64,000 nt of DNA from Rhizomicrobium sp. (GCA_037200045.1 JBBCHM010000002.1:62001-126000); one strand, 5' to 3'; shown: positions 9,034-17,839, counted from the first letter of the stretch. The notes: a model not told the origin generated them from the sequence alone. Program-made: numbers and translations.

Positions 9034-10083
9034 CTATGCTTGCGCCGGCAGCGATGCGTCGACGGCAAGTCGGGCGAATGCCTGACGCGCCTTGGCCAAC
9101 TGGCCCCGCTTGCGCGCCAGGGCCTGGCTGGTGTCGCCGGCGAAGCTGCGGCGCATTTCGCCTACGGGCAGAAAGTCGTTCAGCATGATCGTTATCCATT
9201 TGACCGAATAGACCGGCAGTAGGATTTCGAACCGCGCCAGCATATGGCCGTCTTCCGGAAACAGGGAAGCGACGCGCCGCGCAAAGGTGCCGAACAGGAC
9301 GCGGGGCACCGGCGCCTGCACCTGATTGAAAAAATCGCCGACAAGCTTGGCCGGATCGTCCCAGCCGGCATATTCGAAATCGATGAAACGCAAGCGTCCG
9401 GCGGCCTCGCGCAAGGCGTTGTGAAAACCGAAGTCGGACGGCGAAATGCAGAGCGCCCCGGCCGCGATCTCCTCCTGGGGCGCTAGTCCGAGCCGCGCGG
9501 TCGTCGCCAGCACGTCTGCCTCCAAAGCGTGCCAGAAGGGCAGCACCTGGCCACGCACAAAGTCTCCTGCTTCGCGATCCACCGGCGTGGCGCCGGAAAG
9601 TCCGTCCAGCCGATCAAGCCGGCGGCGCACGGTCGTGAGGTGTGCAACGGTGGAGAAACAGGCTTCGGATGCCGGCGGCAGGCCCTTTCCGGCGGCCCGC
9701 AACGCCGGCGTGTTGATGGACGCAAAAAAATCGCAAGCCACATCGATGGCCGAGGCATCCACTTCTTCCGGCAGCAGTTTGTTGCCGGCTACGAACTCGT
9801 AAAGTGCGAGCCGCGCCGTCCGGTCGATCGCGAGCGGTCTGGGCACGTTTTCCACGCCGTGCTGCCACAGCAGCGTGGAAAAAGAATATTCGGCGTTCAA
9901 CCTGTCGCGCTGGTCCTGGGGATGATGGAAATAGACCTTGAGCGCCGCCAAGCGGCCGCCGCTTTCAGCGCGATAAACCTGGTTATTGCCGCCGCCGTCG
10001 ATGCGCACGAAGTGCACTGGAGAAGGAAAGCCCGCCTTCTCCAGAAGCGCTTCTGCGGCCGGCCGTATCGCGTCGGGAATCAT
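9034..10083 (-). CDS. APH-family (aminoglycoside phosphotransferase-like) small-molecule kinase
   Basis: 349 residues with the APH/choline kinase fold. The nucleotide-binding region is GGGNNQVYRAES with KVYF (the likely ATP-binding Lys), the catalytic loop is SPSDFGFHNAL (Asp and Asn of the DxxxxN motif), and the metal-binding DFG equivalent is IDFEYAGWDD. The usual HGD of the family is SPSD here. In this context it is more likely a sugar kinase than a resistance enzyme. It overlaps the HAD gene by 4 nt (ATGA), so phosphorylation and dephosphorylation functions are encoded as a coupled pair. Confidence 0.75.
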   Translation of the reverse strand: MIPDAIRPAAEALLEKAGFPSPVHFVRIDGGGNNQVYRAESGGRLAALKVYFHHPQDQRDRLNAEYSFSTLLWQHGVENVPRPLAIDRTARLALYEFVAGNKLLPEEVDASAIDVACDFFASINTPALRAAGKGLPPASEACFSTVAHLTTVRRRLDRLDGLSGATPVDREAGDFVRGQVLPFWHALEADVLATTARLGLAPQEEIAAGALCISPSDFGFHNALREAAGRLRFIDFEYAGWDDPAKLVGDFFNQVQAPVPRVLFGTFARRVASLFPEDGHMLARFEILLPVYSVKWITIMLNDFLPVGEMRRSFAGDTSQALARKRGQLAKARQAFARLAVDASLPAQA

Positions 10084-10709
10084 CGTCCGACCGCTTCGGC
10101 CGATGCAGGAAAATGCCGTGCCGCGATCTCCGCCCAGGAACGCATGCGCGTGAATTGCGTCACGTGGGCATTCTCGCCCTTGGGATCGAACAGAAGGCGC
10201 TCGACATTTCCCGGAAAAGCAGGCTCACCAAGGAATTCCGGCAGATCATCGATGAAGACCGTGCGCCCGAGCGCGCCGATGCGCGCCATCTTGTCTTCCT
10301 TCGTCATTTCGAAGAACACATGGGACTCGTCCAGCCCGATCTGGGCCGGATCGAAGAAGCCCTGCGCCTCCAGCCAGCGGCGCGCCGACAGGTGCAAATC
10401 GTGCTTTTCGCCCAGGAAGGGATGGCGCGTCTTGTGGCTCACGATGGCGATGGAGATGCCTTGCGCGACGGCGTGCCGGAAGAACTCCCGCACGCCCGGA
10501 TAAGGTTGCGCCGCATCCATGCGCGCACCATAGACATGTCCCTGCAAGGCGGTCCATTCGTCCTCGCGGCCGACCTTGCGCAGGTAGTTGCGCACGCTGT
10601 CCTTGCTGGATTCGATATGGGGCGGAATCAGGCCGTTTTCGACCGCGATACGGTGAAAGACGCCGTCATAGGAAACGATCGTGTTGTCGAAATCAACGCC
10701 GATCCGCAC
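10080..10709 (-). CDS. HAD-superfamily phosphatase-like protein
   Basis: 209 residues starting at GTG 10709. HAD motif I is GVDFDNTIV (4-12, nucleophile Asp and acid/base Asp), motif II is AIVSHKTRHP with a Ser, and the C-terminal metal site is VFIDDLPEFLG. Motif I has Asn where many phosphatases have a second small residue, but both Asp are present. The C-terminus refers to no extra domain. Within the operon it could remove a phosphate from a sugar bisphosphate, as GmhB does in heptose synthesis. A true GmhB-like gene is also present at 22.9-23.6 kb. Confidence 0.72.
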   Translation of the reverse strand: MRIGVDFDNTIVSYDGVFHRIAVENGLIPPHIESSKDSVRNYLRKVGREDEWTALQGHVYGARMDAAQPYPGVREFFRHAVAQGISIAIVSHKTRHPFLGEKHDLHLSARRWLEAQGFFDPAQIGLDESHVFFEMTKEDKMARIGALGRTVFIDDLPEFLGEPAFPGNVERLLFDPKGENAHVTQFTRMRSWAEIAARHFPASAEAVGR

Positions 10710-10722
10710 TCGCCCAGCCCTT

Positions 10723-11763
10723 CTAGTTCGCGTGCATGTCGATCAGAGGCCGTCCCACGCGGCCGGCCTCAAGGTCGTCGAGCGCGGCATTGATGTCGGC
10801 AAGCCGGTACGGCTTGGACAGCAGCGGCGTTACATCGAGCTTTCCCGCCATCAGCAGGCGCGCATAGCGCGGATAATCACGCTCCGGCACGCTGTCGCCA
10901 CCCCAAGTGCCCATGATGCTCTTGCCGTCGTTGAACAGGCGCGGATCGATATTGACGGTGGTTCCGGCATGCGCGTTACCGCAAACCACGGCGCGGCCGC
11001 CCTGTTTGCGGACCGACTGCATCGCCTGAAGCATGACCGCCGGAACACCGGTGGCTTCCACGGCGAAATCCACGCCGCCCGCCGCAATCTCGTTGATCGC
11101 CTTGACGGGATCGCCGTCGGCGGCGTTGACCACATGGGTGGCGCCCAGCTTGCGCGCCAGATCCAGCTTGTCCTTGTTGAGATCGACCGCGATCACAGGA
11201 ACGCAGCCCGAAACCACCGCGCCCAGGATGGCGGACAGGCCGATGCCGCCCGAGCCGAAAATCGCGACGGACTGGCCGGGACGCGCCTGGCAGACATTCA
11301 GCACGGCGCCCATGCCGGTCGGGAGCGCACAACCCATCATGATGGCGGCTCGCATATCCATGCCCTCCGGCAAGGGCGTCAGGCGGTTTTCGCTGGCCAC
11401 CATCTGGCGTCCGAACGTCACGACGCCGCCGGAATTCACCTTCCTGCCTTCCCAGCTATAGACGGTGCCGCCGGCTTCCAGCCCCGCGCCCTTCAGCCAG
11501 GACAGGATCACCTTGTCGCCCGCCTTGACGCGCGTGACGCCCGGACCGATCTCCAGCACCGTGCCGGAGCCTTCATGGCCTAGACAGTGCGGCACCCAGG
11601 GATCCGGGCCCTTATGGCCGCGGGCTTCCAGCACCTGCGTATGGCACGCGCCGGAAAAAGCGATGTCGACCAGAACCTGGCCCGGCTTCAGGACCGGGAT
11701 TTCGATTTCGGCCAGAACAAGGGGTTTGCCGGTCTCAACCAGCAGGGCAGCCTCGGTTTTCAC
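10723..11763 (-). CDS. zinc-dependent alcohol dehydrogenase (MDR family)
   Basis: 346 residues from GTG 11763, which overlaps the transketolase C-subunit stop (GTGA). Catalytic zinc ligands are Cys40 (GACHTQV) and His63 (LGHEG). NAD binding is GSGGIGLSAILGA. The four-Cys structural zinc lobe of classical ADH is absent: the segment after VILSWLKGAG has no CxxC. It is an NAD(P)-dependent oxidoreductase of an alcohol or polyol, here presumably the product or substrate of the adjacent split transketolase. The frame remains open upstream to 12153 over the transketolase gene, which is a shadow. Confidence 0.8.
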   Translation of the reverse strand: MKTEAALLVETGKPLVLAEIEIPVLKPGQVLVDIAFSGACHTQVLEARGHKGPDPWVPHCLGHEGSGTVLEIGPGVTRVKAGDKVILSWLKGAGLEAGGTVYSWEGRKVNSGGVVTFGRQMVASENRLTPLPEGMDMRAAIMMGCALPTGMGAVLNVCQARPGQSVAIFGSGGIGLSAILGAVVSGCVPVIAVDLNKDKLDLARKLGATHVVNAADGDPVKAINEIAAGGVDFAVEATGVPAVMLQAMQSVRKQGGRAVVCGNAHAGTTVNIDPRLFNDGKSIMGTWGGDSVPERDYPRYARLLMAGKLDVTPLLSKPYRLADINAALDDLEAGRVGRPLIDMHAN

Positions 11764-12710
11764 GCAGTCCTCTGGATCTTTTGGCGGGCCGCGGCGGCGG
11801 CGTGCACCTTTTCGAAAATGGCGTCGGTGGTGATGCCGTATTGCTCGCGCGCATAATCCTGTTCGCCTGCGGTTTTCAGGAACCAGTCGCCGGTGGCGAA
11901 TGGAATATGGCGAGTGGTGGTGATCTGGTTGGCCGTCATCCACTGGGACACACGGGCCGCCACACCGCCCAGAATGCTGTGCTCTTCGACCGTGGCGATC
12001 ACGGGAAACCGCGCCGCGCATTGCGCGAGCAGGTCCTCGTCCATCGGCTTGACCGTATGCAGACTGACGACGCGGGCGGGAAGGCCTGCCTGCGTTAGCC
12101 GCCTGCCGGCCTCTAGCGCCACCGGCAGCACCGTGCCGCTGGCGATGATGCACACCGCATCGCCCTCGGTCATCACGATGCCTTTGCCGATCTTGAAATC
12201 CTCCGGCACCGAAGAGTGGACCTTCGGCTCGCCCTTCTTGCCCAGCCGGATATAGACCGGTCCGTCATGGGCGACGGCCGCCCGCAATGCCGCGCGCGTC
12301 TCAAATGCATCGGCGGGCGCGAGCACCGTCATATTGGGGAGGGCGCCCAGGAAAGCGACATCCTCACAGGAGTGATGCGTCACGCCCAGCGAGGCATAGC
12401 CGAGACCCGATCCGACCCCGACGATCACGACGGGCAGATTATGATAGCAAACGTCGACGCGAATCTGTTCGAGGCAACGCGCCGTCGTGAAGGAAGTGAT
12501 GGTGTAGGTGATCGGGCGCAAACCGGCCATCGCCATGCCCGCCGCCACGCCGATCATGTTCGCTTCGGCAACACCGACATTATGAAAGCGTTCCGGCGCG
12601 GCATCCTTGAACTTGTCGAACAAGCGATTTCCGATATCGCCGGAGAGCAGGACGATATTTGGGTTGCCCTGCGCAAGCGCGGTGACTTCCGAGGCAAACG
12701 CGTTTCTCAC
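11760..12710 (-). CDS. transketolase C-terminal subunit (split transketolase)
   Basis: 316 residues corresponding to the pyrimidine-binding plus C-terminal domains of transketolase. GDIGNRLFDKF lies near 24-34, and the conserved thiamine-activating Glu is in VGVAEANMIG (Glu49). A ligand-binding TITSF block and the C-terminal VEEHSILGG follow. It must pair with the product of the preceding gene to form a TPP enzyme. GTG start at 12710 overlaps the N-subunit stop (GTGA), which supports equimolar synthesis. Split transketolases occur in archaea and in specialised sugar pathways; a whole-length housekeeping form is expected elsewhere in the genome. Confidence 0.85.
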   Translation of the reverse strand: MRNAFASEVTALAQGNPNIVLLSGDIGNRLFDKFKDAAPERFHNVGVAEANMIGVAAGMAMAGLRPITYTITSFTTARCLEQIRVDVCYHNLPVVIVGVGSGLGYASLGVTHHSCEDVAFLGALPNMTVLAPADAFETRAALRAAVAHDGPVYIRLGKKGEPKVHSSVPEDFKIGKGIVMTEGDAVCIIASGTVLPVALEAGRRLTQAGLPARVVSLHTVKPMDEDLLAQCAARFPVIATVEEHSILGGVAARVSQWMTANQITTTRHIPFATGDWFLKTAGEQDYAREQYGITTDAIFEKVHAAAAARQKIQRTA

Positions 12711-13543
12711 GACAGCCCCAATTCCCGATATGCCGCCTTTACCTCCTCGGCGGTCGGAATGCGATAGTGCCAGTTGTTGTCATCTTCCATGAAGGAGACG
12801 CCTTTGCCCTTTACGGTGTTCGCGATGATAGCCACCGGCTTGCCGCTGCCGTCCGGAAGCTGATCCATCAGCCGCACGAGCGTGGGCATGTCGTGGCCGT
12901 CGATGTCGTGCACTTCCCATCCAAAGGCGCGCCATTTGTCGGCCAAAGGCGCCAGCGCCAGGGTTTCGTTGCTTCGCCCCGTCGCCTGCCATTTGTTGTA
13001 GTCCACGATGGCGCAGAGATTGCCCAGCTTCTGAGCCGGCGCCATCATTGCCGCCTCCCACACCGAGCCTTCATTGCACTCGCCGTCGGACAACAACGCA
13101 TAGACTCGATACGGTATTTTTCTGATGCGGCTGGCCATCGCAAGACCGACCGCGATGGGTAGACCATGGCCCAGCGAACCCGTTGCGGCTTCCACGCCGG
13201 GCACGGAACCCGGACCCGGATGCTCGGCCAGCGGCGATCCGTTGTGATTGTAGTTGTCGAGGATCTCGCGCGGGAAAAAGCCGCGGAAGCACAAGGCTGT
13301 GTAGAGCGCTGTCGCGGCATGTCCCTTGGAGAGAATGAAACGGTCGCGATCCGGCGCATCCGGGCGCCGCGGATCCAGCCTCAGAACCGCCCAGTAGGCC
13401 GCCGTAACGATGTCGGTGCACGACAACGAGGACCCCAGATGCGGTGTCTCAGCTTCGTGCGACATGGTGACGATCTGTCCCCGCACCGCGGCCGCGATTC
13501 GGCCCAGCTCGGAAACGTCTTTCGTCGCCTTCGAAACATCCAT
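12707..13543 (-). CDS. transketolase N-terminal subunit (TPP-binding)
   Basis: 278 residues equal to the TPP diphosphate-binding domain. HLGSSLS (35-41), SKGHAATALY (72-81), TGSLGHGL (121-128), the Mg/TPP motif SDGECNEG (152-159) and DYN (181-183) are all intact. The ATG at 13543 has AAGGA about 8 nt upstream, so I prefer it to an in-frame start 24 nt earlier. The enzyme would transfer a two-carbon ketol unit between phosphosugars, forming or lengthening a ketose such as sedoheptulose-7-phosphate. That is the substrate type used by the GmhA-like isomerase encoded two genes upstream. Confidence 0.87.
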   Translation of the reverse strand: MDVSKATKDVSELGRIAAAVRGQIVTMSHEAETPHLGSSLSCTDIVTAAYWAVLRLDPRRPDAPDRDRFILSKGHAATALYTALCFRGFFPREILDNYNHNGSPLAEHPGPGSVPGVEAATGSLGHGLPIAVGLAMASRIRKIPYRVYALLSDGECNEGSVWEAAMMAPAQKLGNLCAIVDYNKWQATGRSNETLALAPLADKWRAFGWEVHDIDGHDMPTLVRLMDQLPDGSGKPVAIIANTVKGKGVSFMEDDNNWHYRIPTAEEVKAAYRELGLS

Positions 13544-13567
13544 GAGACTGTCCTTGCCCGCAAACAC

Positions 13568-14566
13568 TTACTTGAGACGGAGTTCCTGCATCCGCTTGAT
13601 GTTGTAATACATTGGATTTTTCATGGGGTCATGCAGCCTGCCCGACTTGAACGCATCGACAAGACCACGAACCGCCTCCTCGATCGTATGGGCTGGTGCG
13701 AAATTCCAGGCTTTCTTTATTCGCTCGGACGACACGTGATAAGAGCGCGGGTCGTCGGTCGGAACATACTCCATCGTCACCTGCGGGCCGACCACGTCGC
13801 GCACCATGGTGGCGATACGCTCCACTGAATGGTTTTCGTAGCCGGCATTGACCACCACGCCGTCCACCATCTCGTCCGGCAGTTCGAGCGCCTTGAGATA
13901 GACCCGGCACATGTCGTCGATATGGATATTGGGCCGCAGCTGGTTGCCGCCCATTATCTTGATCTTGTTGTTGTGATAGGCGTGACTGGTCAGGATATTG
14001 ACGATCACGTCCAGGCGTTGGCGCGGCGAGGGACCGCACACCGTCGCGGGCCGGATGATCGTGGTGACAAAGCCCGGCTCACGTTCTTCCGTCAAAATCT
14101 TTTCGCACGCGACCTTGAATCTGGAATAGTCGGTCAACGGCTCGCAGGACAGGTCTTCCGTGACTTCTACGCCTTCCTTCACGCCATAGACCGAGGATGA
14201 GGAAGCATAGATAAACCGCTTTACGCCAGCCTTCTTGGCCGCCTTCACGGTCGGACGGAAGCAATCGAGGTTTATCGACTTGCCCAGCTCCGGATCCAAC
14301 TCGAAGGAAGGATCGTTGGAAATACAGGCGAGGTGAATGACGGCGTCGCAACCCTCGATCGCCTGCTCCACGGCCGGAATATCACGCATATCGCCCCGGA
14401 CGAGCTTGAGGCCGGGATTGCTCCGAACCGCATCAAAAACGTCTTCACCATAAATGAAGAGGTCGAACACCGTTACGCGATAACCCTGCTGCAGCAGCTT
14501 AGGCACCAGAACCGCGCCGACATATCCGCCGCCGCCAATGACCAAGACCTGATTGAAACGATTCAC
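13568..14566 (-). CDS. NAD-dependent epimerase/dehydratase (extended SDR)
   Basis: 332 residues from GTG 14566. The NAD loop is IGGGGYVG (10-17), and catalytic residues lie in SSSSVYG (122-128) and YSRFK (147-151). IRPATVCG replaces the usual FNVYG block, so the substrate-binding region departs from GalE. Related sequences in glycan clusters are annotated only as NAD-dependent epimerases. It sits between the GmhA-like isomerase and the transketolase pair, which suggests action on the nucleotide-activated heptose-type sugar. The exact reaction cannot be read from sequence. Confidence 0.77.
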   Translation of the reverse strand: MNRFNQVLVIGGGGYVGAVLVPKLLQQGYRVTVFDLFIYGEDVFDAVRSNPGLKLVRGDMRDIPAVEQAIEGCDAVIHLACISNDPSFELDPELGKSINLDCFRPTVKAAKKAGVKRFIYASSSSVYGVKEGVEVTEDLSCEPLTDYSRFKVACEKILTEEREPGFVTTIIRPATVCGPSPRQRLDVIVNILTSHAYHNNKIKIMGGNQLRPNIHIDDMCRVYLKALELPDEMVDGVVVNAGYENHSVERIATMVRDVVGPQVTMEYVPTDDPRSYHVSSERIKKAWNFAPAHTIEEAVRGLVDAFKSGRLHDPMKNPMYYNIKRMQELRLK

Positions 14567-14584
14567 GGGCTTCCTGCTCTCTTT

Positions 14585-15190
14585 CTAGGTTGCGGCTTGA
14601 AGTTGCGCGCCCGCAACGTCCTTACCCCAACCCATAGAGAGGTCAAGGATGGTGTGGATCAGCGCCAGATGACCGATTTCGACGAAACCATATTCGCCCG
14701 ATTCGATGTAGAAATTGATATCGCCACGCCTGCGTAGCGGATTTGCAGGATCAAAGCCGCTGAAGGTCAGCACGCCGCAACCGTGCGCCCGTGCAGCCTC
14801 GACGCCGTTCAGGATATTGGCAGATCGGCCCGAACTCGAAATGGCAAGGAGGAGATCGCCCTTGCGTGCATGCATTTCGAGCGGCTTGGCGAAAACCTTG
14901 TCGAACCCGAGATCGTTACCCAGACAGGTAAGATAGGCGCCGTCATTGAACGCCAGTGCCCGCATGCCGCCGTTCTTCGTGAAATCGATCGCCATGTGGC
15001 TCGCGATGCCGGCCGAACCGCCATTGCCTATGAAGAAAATCGTGCCGCCGGCCGCGGTAGCGGTGCGCGCCATCTCGCCCGCCTTGAGCGCCGAATCGTC
15101 GAGATCAAGATCCTGACCGACCGCACCGGTGACCGCGGTCTCTTTGAGCAGGCGGTGGAGCTCATCCAGGTATTTTGGAGCGCGCTTCAT
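14585..15190 (-). CDS. GmhA-like SIS-domain phosphosugar isomerase
   Basis: 201 residues forming a single SIS domain. IGNGGSAGIASHMAIDF (54-70) and SSSGRSANIL (118-127) match the phosphate-binding loops of sedoheptulose-7-phosphate isomerase (GmhA) and DiaA. A late EIGHLALIH carries the His expected in GmhA. The position of the GmhA catalytic Glu appears to hold Asp (AIDF instead of AEEL), a conservative change from memory of the E. coli enzyme. It would convert sedoheptulose-7-P to glycero-manno-heptose-7-P for the HldE-like protein encoded 11 nt upstream. DiaA-like function is less likely in this operon. Confidence 0.78.
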   Translation of the reverse strand: MKRAPKYLDELHRLLKETAVTGAVGQDLDLDDSALKAGEMARTATAAGGTIFFIGNGGSAGIASHMAIDFTKNGGMRALAFNDGAYLTCLGNDLGFDKVFAKPLEMHARKGDLLLAISSSGRSANILNGVEAARAHGCGVLTFSGFDPANPLRRRGDINFYIESGEYGFVEIGHLALIHTILDLSMGWGKDVAGAQLQAAT

Positions 15191-15201
15191 CGTGGCAACC
15201 C

Positions 15202-16785
15202 CTATTTCAGCATCGACGTGATGAACTTGATGAGAGACGCCTTCTCCACGCCGGCGCGGTGACCGACAATTCCGACCTTCAGCGCGCCCGCCGCATTTCC
15301 CAGGAATCCGACATCGCTCATTTGTGCGCCCGACGCCACCATCGGCGCGGTCACGGCAAAAAACGCATCGCCGGCACCAACCGTATCGACGATCGTACTG
15401 GTGAGAGCCGGCACGCCGGCGAGAGTGCCGTCCGGCGAACGGGTCATGCAGCCATACTTGCCGCGCGTGACGATGACGTTTGGGCAGTTGACGCTTTGCG
15501 GCAGGCGGTTCTGCACGATTTCCGCGAGATCGACATGCTTGTCGCCGGCGGCGAGGAAAGCCTCGGGAGAGTCGATGCAGATATAGTCGGCCCGCGAGTA
15601 GCGGGTAATCAGATTATAGCCGAGATTTGCGCTGTTGCTTTGCGCGTTCACACCAAGGAATCGCGCGTGTTCGGCGAGCACCGAAAGCGTCTTGCGGCCC
15701 AAGAGGCCGTGTCCGAAGTCGGTCACGATCACCAGATCGTAGTCCTTGGCCCGACTGCGGATCATCTCATGCAGGTCGAACTCCACATCGCCGCTGATGG
15801 GATTGTCGTCCATCGAGTAGACTTCGAACAGCTTGCGCAACGAATAGCTTTCGACAAACCGGGTCTTGCGCGTGGTTGGCGACGACGGCTTGGTCAATGG
15901 ATGGAGATGGATGTTGGAGCGCAGTGAATCGCGAATCAGCTTTTCATAACGGTCGGAATCACCCAAGCAGGTGATCAGATCCACCGACTTGCAGAAGCTG
16001 GCGACGTGATTGGCCGCGGCGAACACGCCGCCGGCGTAGGTCTCGCGATTCTGATAAAGCGTCGCGATCATGTTCTCCTTGGGAGATTTTCCCAGGGGCG
16101 CGACGAACTGATACTCATCGATGATGGCATCGCCGACCATCAGAATCCTGTAGTCCGAAATCTTGTCGATGATCGCGGTGAGCCTTTCCAGCGCGCCGCC
16201 GTCACGCATGCTTTCCAGATAATTCGCCAGTTCCGGCTGATAAACGTTGAAATGCCGATTGATCAAGTTCGACGAGGAAAAGGTGATATCATCGGTAAAG
16301 ACAATGCGTCCGCCGTGGGATTCAACGGCGGCGCGCTCATTGTCGATCTTGCCGGTGACGTCGTCCGATGCATTTCGATAGTCGGATCCCTTAACATATA
16401 CCGATGGCTGCACGGCGTTGAGAACCGTCTCGGCGGTGGGCGCATGATTGATCGCAACCAGATCAACATACTCCATCGCCGCCAGCATTTCAGCGCGCAA
16501 CTGTTCGGGAAAGACCGGTCGATTGGGACCCTTGTTCACGTAGCGATCGGCAGTGAGGGTCACGCAGAGCAGCGTGCCCTCCTGGCGCGCGGCTTCGAGA
16601 TGGCGCACATGACCCATATGCAGCACGTCGAAGACGCCATGGCACAGTACGACCGTTTCGCCCGACAGCTTGGCCTGCCGCACGGCGGCGGACATTTCTT
16701 CAAGCGATTTGATCTTGTCGCGAATTCCAAATTTCGAAACGCGCGACGCGCCCCCGCCTACGATCAGTCTCGGCTTATTGGACAT
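15202..16785 (-). CDS. bifunctional sugar-phosphate nucleotidyltransferase / PfkB-type kinase (HldE-like, domains reversed)
   Basis: 527 residues with two recognisable enzymes. The N-terminal part (about 40-190) is a cytidylyltransferase-fold domain with CHGVFDVLHMGHVRHL (48-63, HxGH active site), KGSDYRN and a TDDITFSSSNLI end. The C-terminal part (about 200-527) is a ribokinase/PfkB domain with YAGGVFAAANH, VTDFGHGLL and the catalytic GAGDAFF (470-476). E. coli HldE has the kinase first and the adenylyltransferase second, so the order is inverted. The expected reactions are heptose-7-P 1-phosphorylation and ADP/CDP activation of heptose-1-P. It overlaps the upstream epimerase gene by 11 nt. 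Confidence 0.82.
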   Translation of the reverse strand: MSNKPRLIVGGGASRVSKFGIRDKIKSLEEMSAAVRQAKLSGETVVLCHGVFDVLHMGHVRHLEAARQEGTLLCVTLTADRYVNKGPNRPVFPEQLRAEMLAAMEYVDLVAINHAPTAETVLNAVQPSVYVKGSDYRNASDDVTGKIDNERAAVESHGGRIVFTDDITFSSSNLINRHFNVYQPELANYLESMRDGGALERLTAIIDKISDYRILMVGDAIIDEYQFVAPLGKSPKENMIATLYQNRETYAGGVFAAANHVASFCKSVDLITCLGDSDRYEKLIRDSLRSNIHLHPLTKPSSPTTRKTRFVESYSLRKLFEVYSMDDNPISGDVEFDLHEMIRSRAKDYDLVIVTDFGHGLLGRKTLSVLAEHARFLGVNAQSNSANLGYNLITRYSRADYICIDSPEAFLAAGDKHVDLAEIVQNRLPQSVNCPNVIVTRGKYGCMTRSPDGTLAGVPALTSTIVDTVGAGDAFFAVTAPMVASGAQMSDVGFLGNAAGALKVGIVGHRAGVEKASLIKFITSMLK

Positions 16786-17839
16786 GCGCCTCGGCCCCCT
16801 GCTTTTCCCGCTCCGGGCTCAAATACTTGAACCAATCGGTAGTCGCCTCCTTGATGCCGTCGACGGTCCACACCGGAGCGGTGCGCCAATAGTCGATATT
16901 CTCCAACATCTTCTGTACGCCCTGCTCGAACGAGACTTTGGGCGCCCAGCCGAGTTCTCTGCGGATCTTCGTCGTGTCCGCCAATGTAATATCGGGCTCC
17001 CCAGGGCGCTTGGGAATGTGCACAGTTTCCTTGGCTCCCAGAAGTTCAACCAAACGGTTGACGCTCTGGGCATTGCCGGTGCCGACGTTGTAGATTTCTC
17101 CAGTTTTGTCGCTCTGGGCTGCCGTGATCAGGGCGTCTACGATGTCGGAGACATAGGTGAAATCGCGCTTCTGCTCGCCGTCGCCCACGATGGTCAGGGG
17201 CTTGCCGGCCAGGAGCTGCGCCAAGAAAACGCCAAAAACGGCGCCATAGGTGCCGGACGTGCGAGCGCGAGGGCCGTAGACATTGAAGAATCGCAGCGAC
17301 AACGCCGGTAGCTGATAGAGCTGTGCCCAGTGCATGACGATCTGTTCGCCCAGCAGCTTGGTCAGCGCATAAGGATAGCGCGGATCCATCGGATTGGTCT
17401 CCGGCGTCGGATAGACGTCCGGAATGCCGTAGCATGAGGACGACGCGACATAGATCAGTCGGCGCACCTTGTTTTCCCGTGCCGCTTCGACGACCGAGTA
17501 GGTGCCGTCGACATTCGCTCGGAAGTACGCCTCGGCATTCTGAATGGACGGCACGATGTCGGCCATGGCGGCCAAGTGAAACACGCGATCGGCGCCTCGC
17601 AGATGCGATACCATCGCCGCTTTATCGGCGACGTCTGCGTGAAGAAATTCGAAGCTGGAGTTGCCGTCATGTTGCGCCAAATTCGCGCGCCGACCGACCG
17701 CCAAATTGTCCACGACACGAACCGGCCGGCCCTTGGCGATAAGTGAGTCTACAAGATGACTTCCGATAAATCCGGCCCCGCCGGTTACGACATCGAATCC
17801 GCTCAAAATGTTGCCCACTGCCAACTCACTTTTGACCAA
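16775..17839 (-). CDS. NAD-dependent UDP-glucose 4-epimerase-like SDR
   Basis: About 354 residues. NAD loop is TGGAGFIG (19-26), catalytic residues are SSSCYG (133-138) and YALTK (157-161), then LRFFNVYGPRA and GDGEQKRDFTYV. These match GalE/WbpP-type 4-epimerases and related decarboxylases. The frame opens at TTG 17839, and other candidates are a GTG and a TTG within the next ~12 codons; no strong ribosome-binding site decides. It is the first gene of the long minus-strand operon, with a candidate promoter about 50-75 nt upstream. The Ser-Cys in SSSCYG is common in this subgroup. Confidence 0.8.
   Translation of the reverse strand: MVKSELAVGNILSGFDVVTGGAGFIGSHLVDSLIAKGRPVRVVDNLAVGRRANLAQHDGNSSFEFLHADVADKAAMVSHLRGADRVFHLAAMADIVPSIQNAEAYFRANVDGTYSVVEAARENKVRRLIYVASSSCYGIPDVYPTPETNPMDPRYPYALTKLLGEQIVMHWAQLYQLPALSLRFFNVYGPRARTSGTYGAVFGVFLAQLLAGKPLTIVGDGEQKRDFTYVSDIVDALITAAQSDKTGEIYNVGTGNAQSVNRLVELLGAKETVHIPKRPGEPDITLADTTKIRRELGWAPKVSFEQGVQKMLENIDYWRTAPVWTVDGIKEATTDWFKYLSPEREKQGAEAHVQ

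Noticed and set aside
9034..10083. antibiotic-resistance aminoglycoside phosphotransferase
   Set aside because: The APH fold is broad, the HxD motif differs, and the neighbours are sugar genes.
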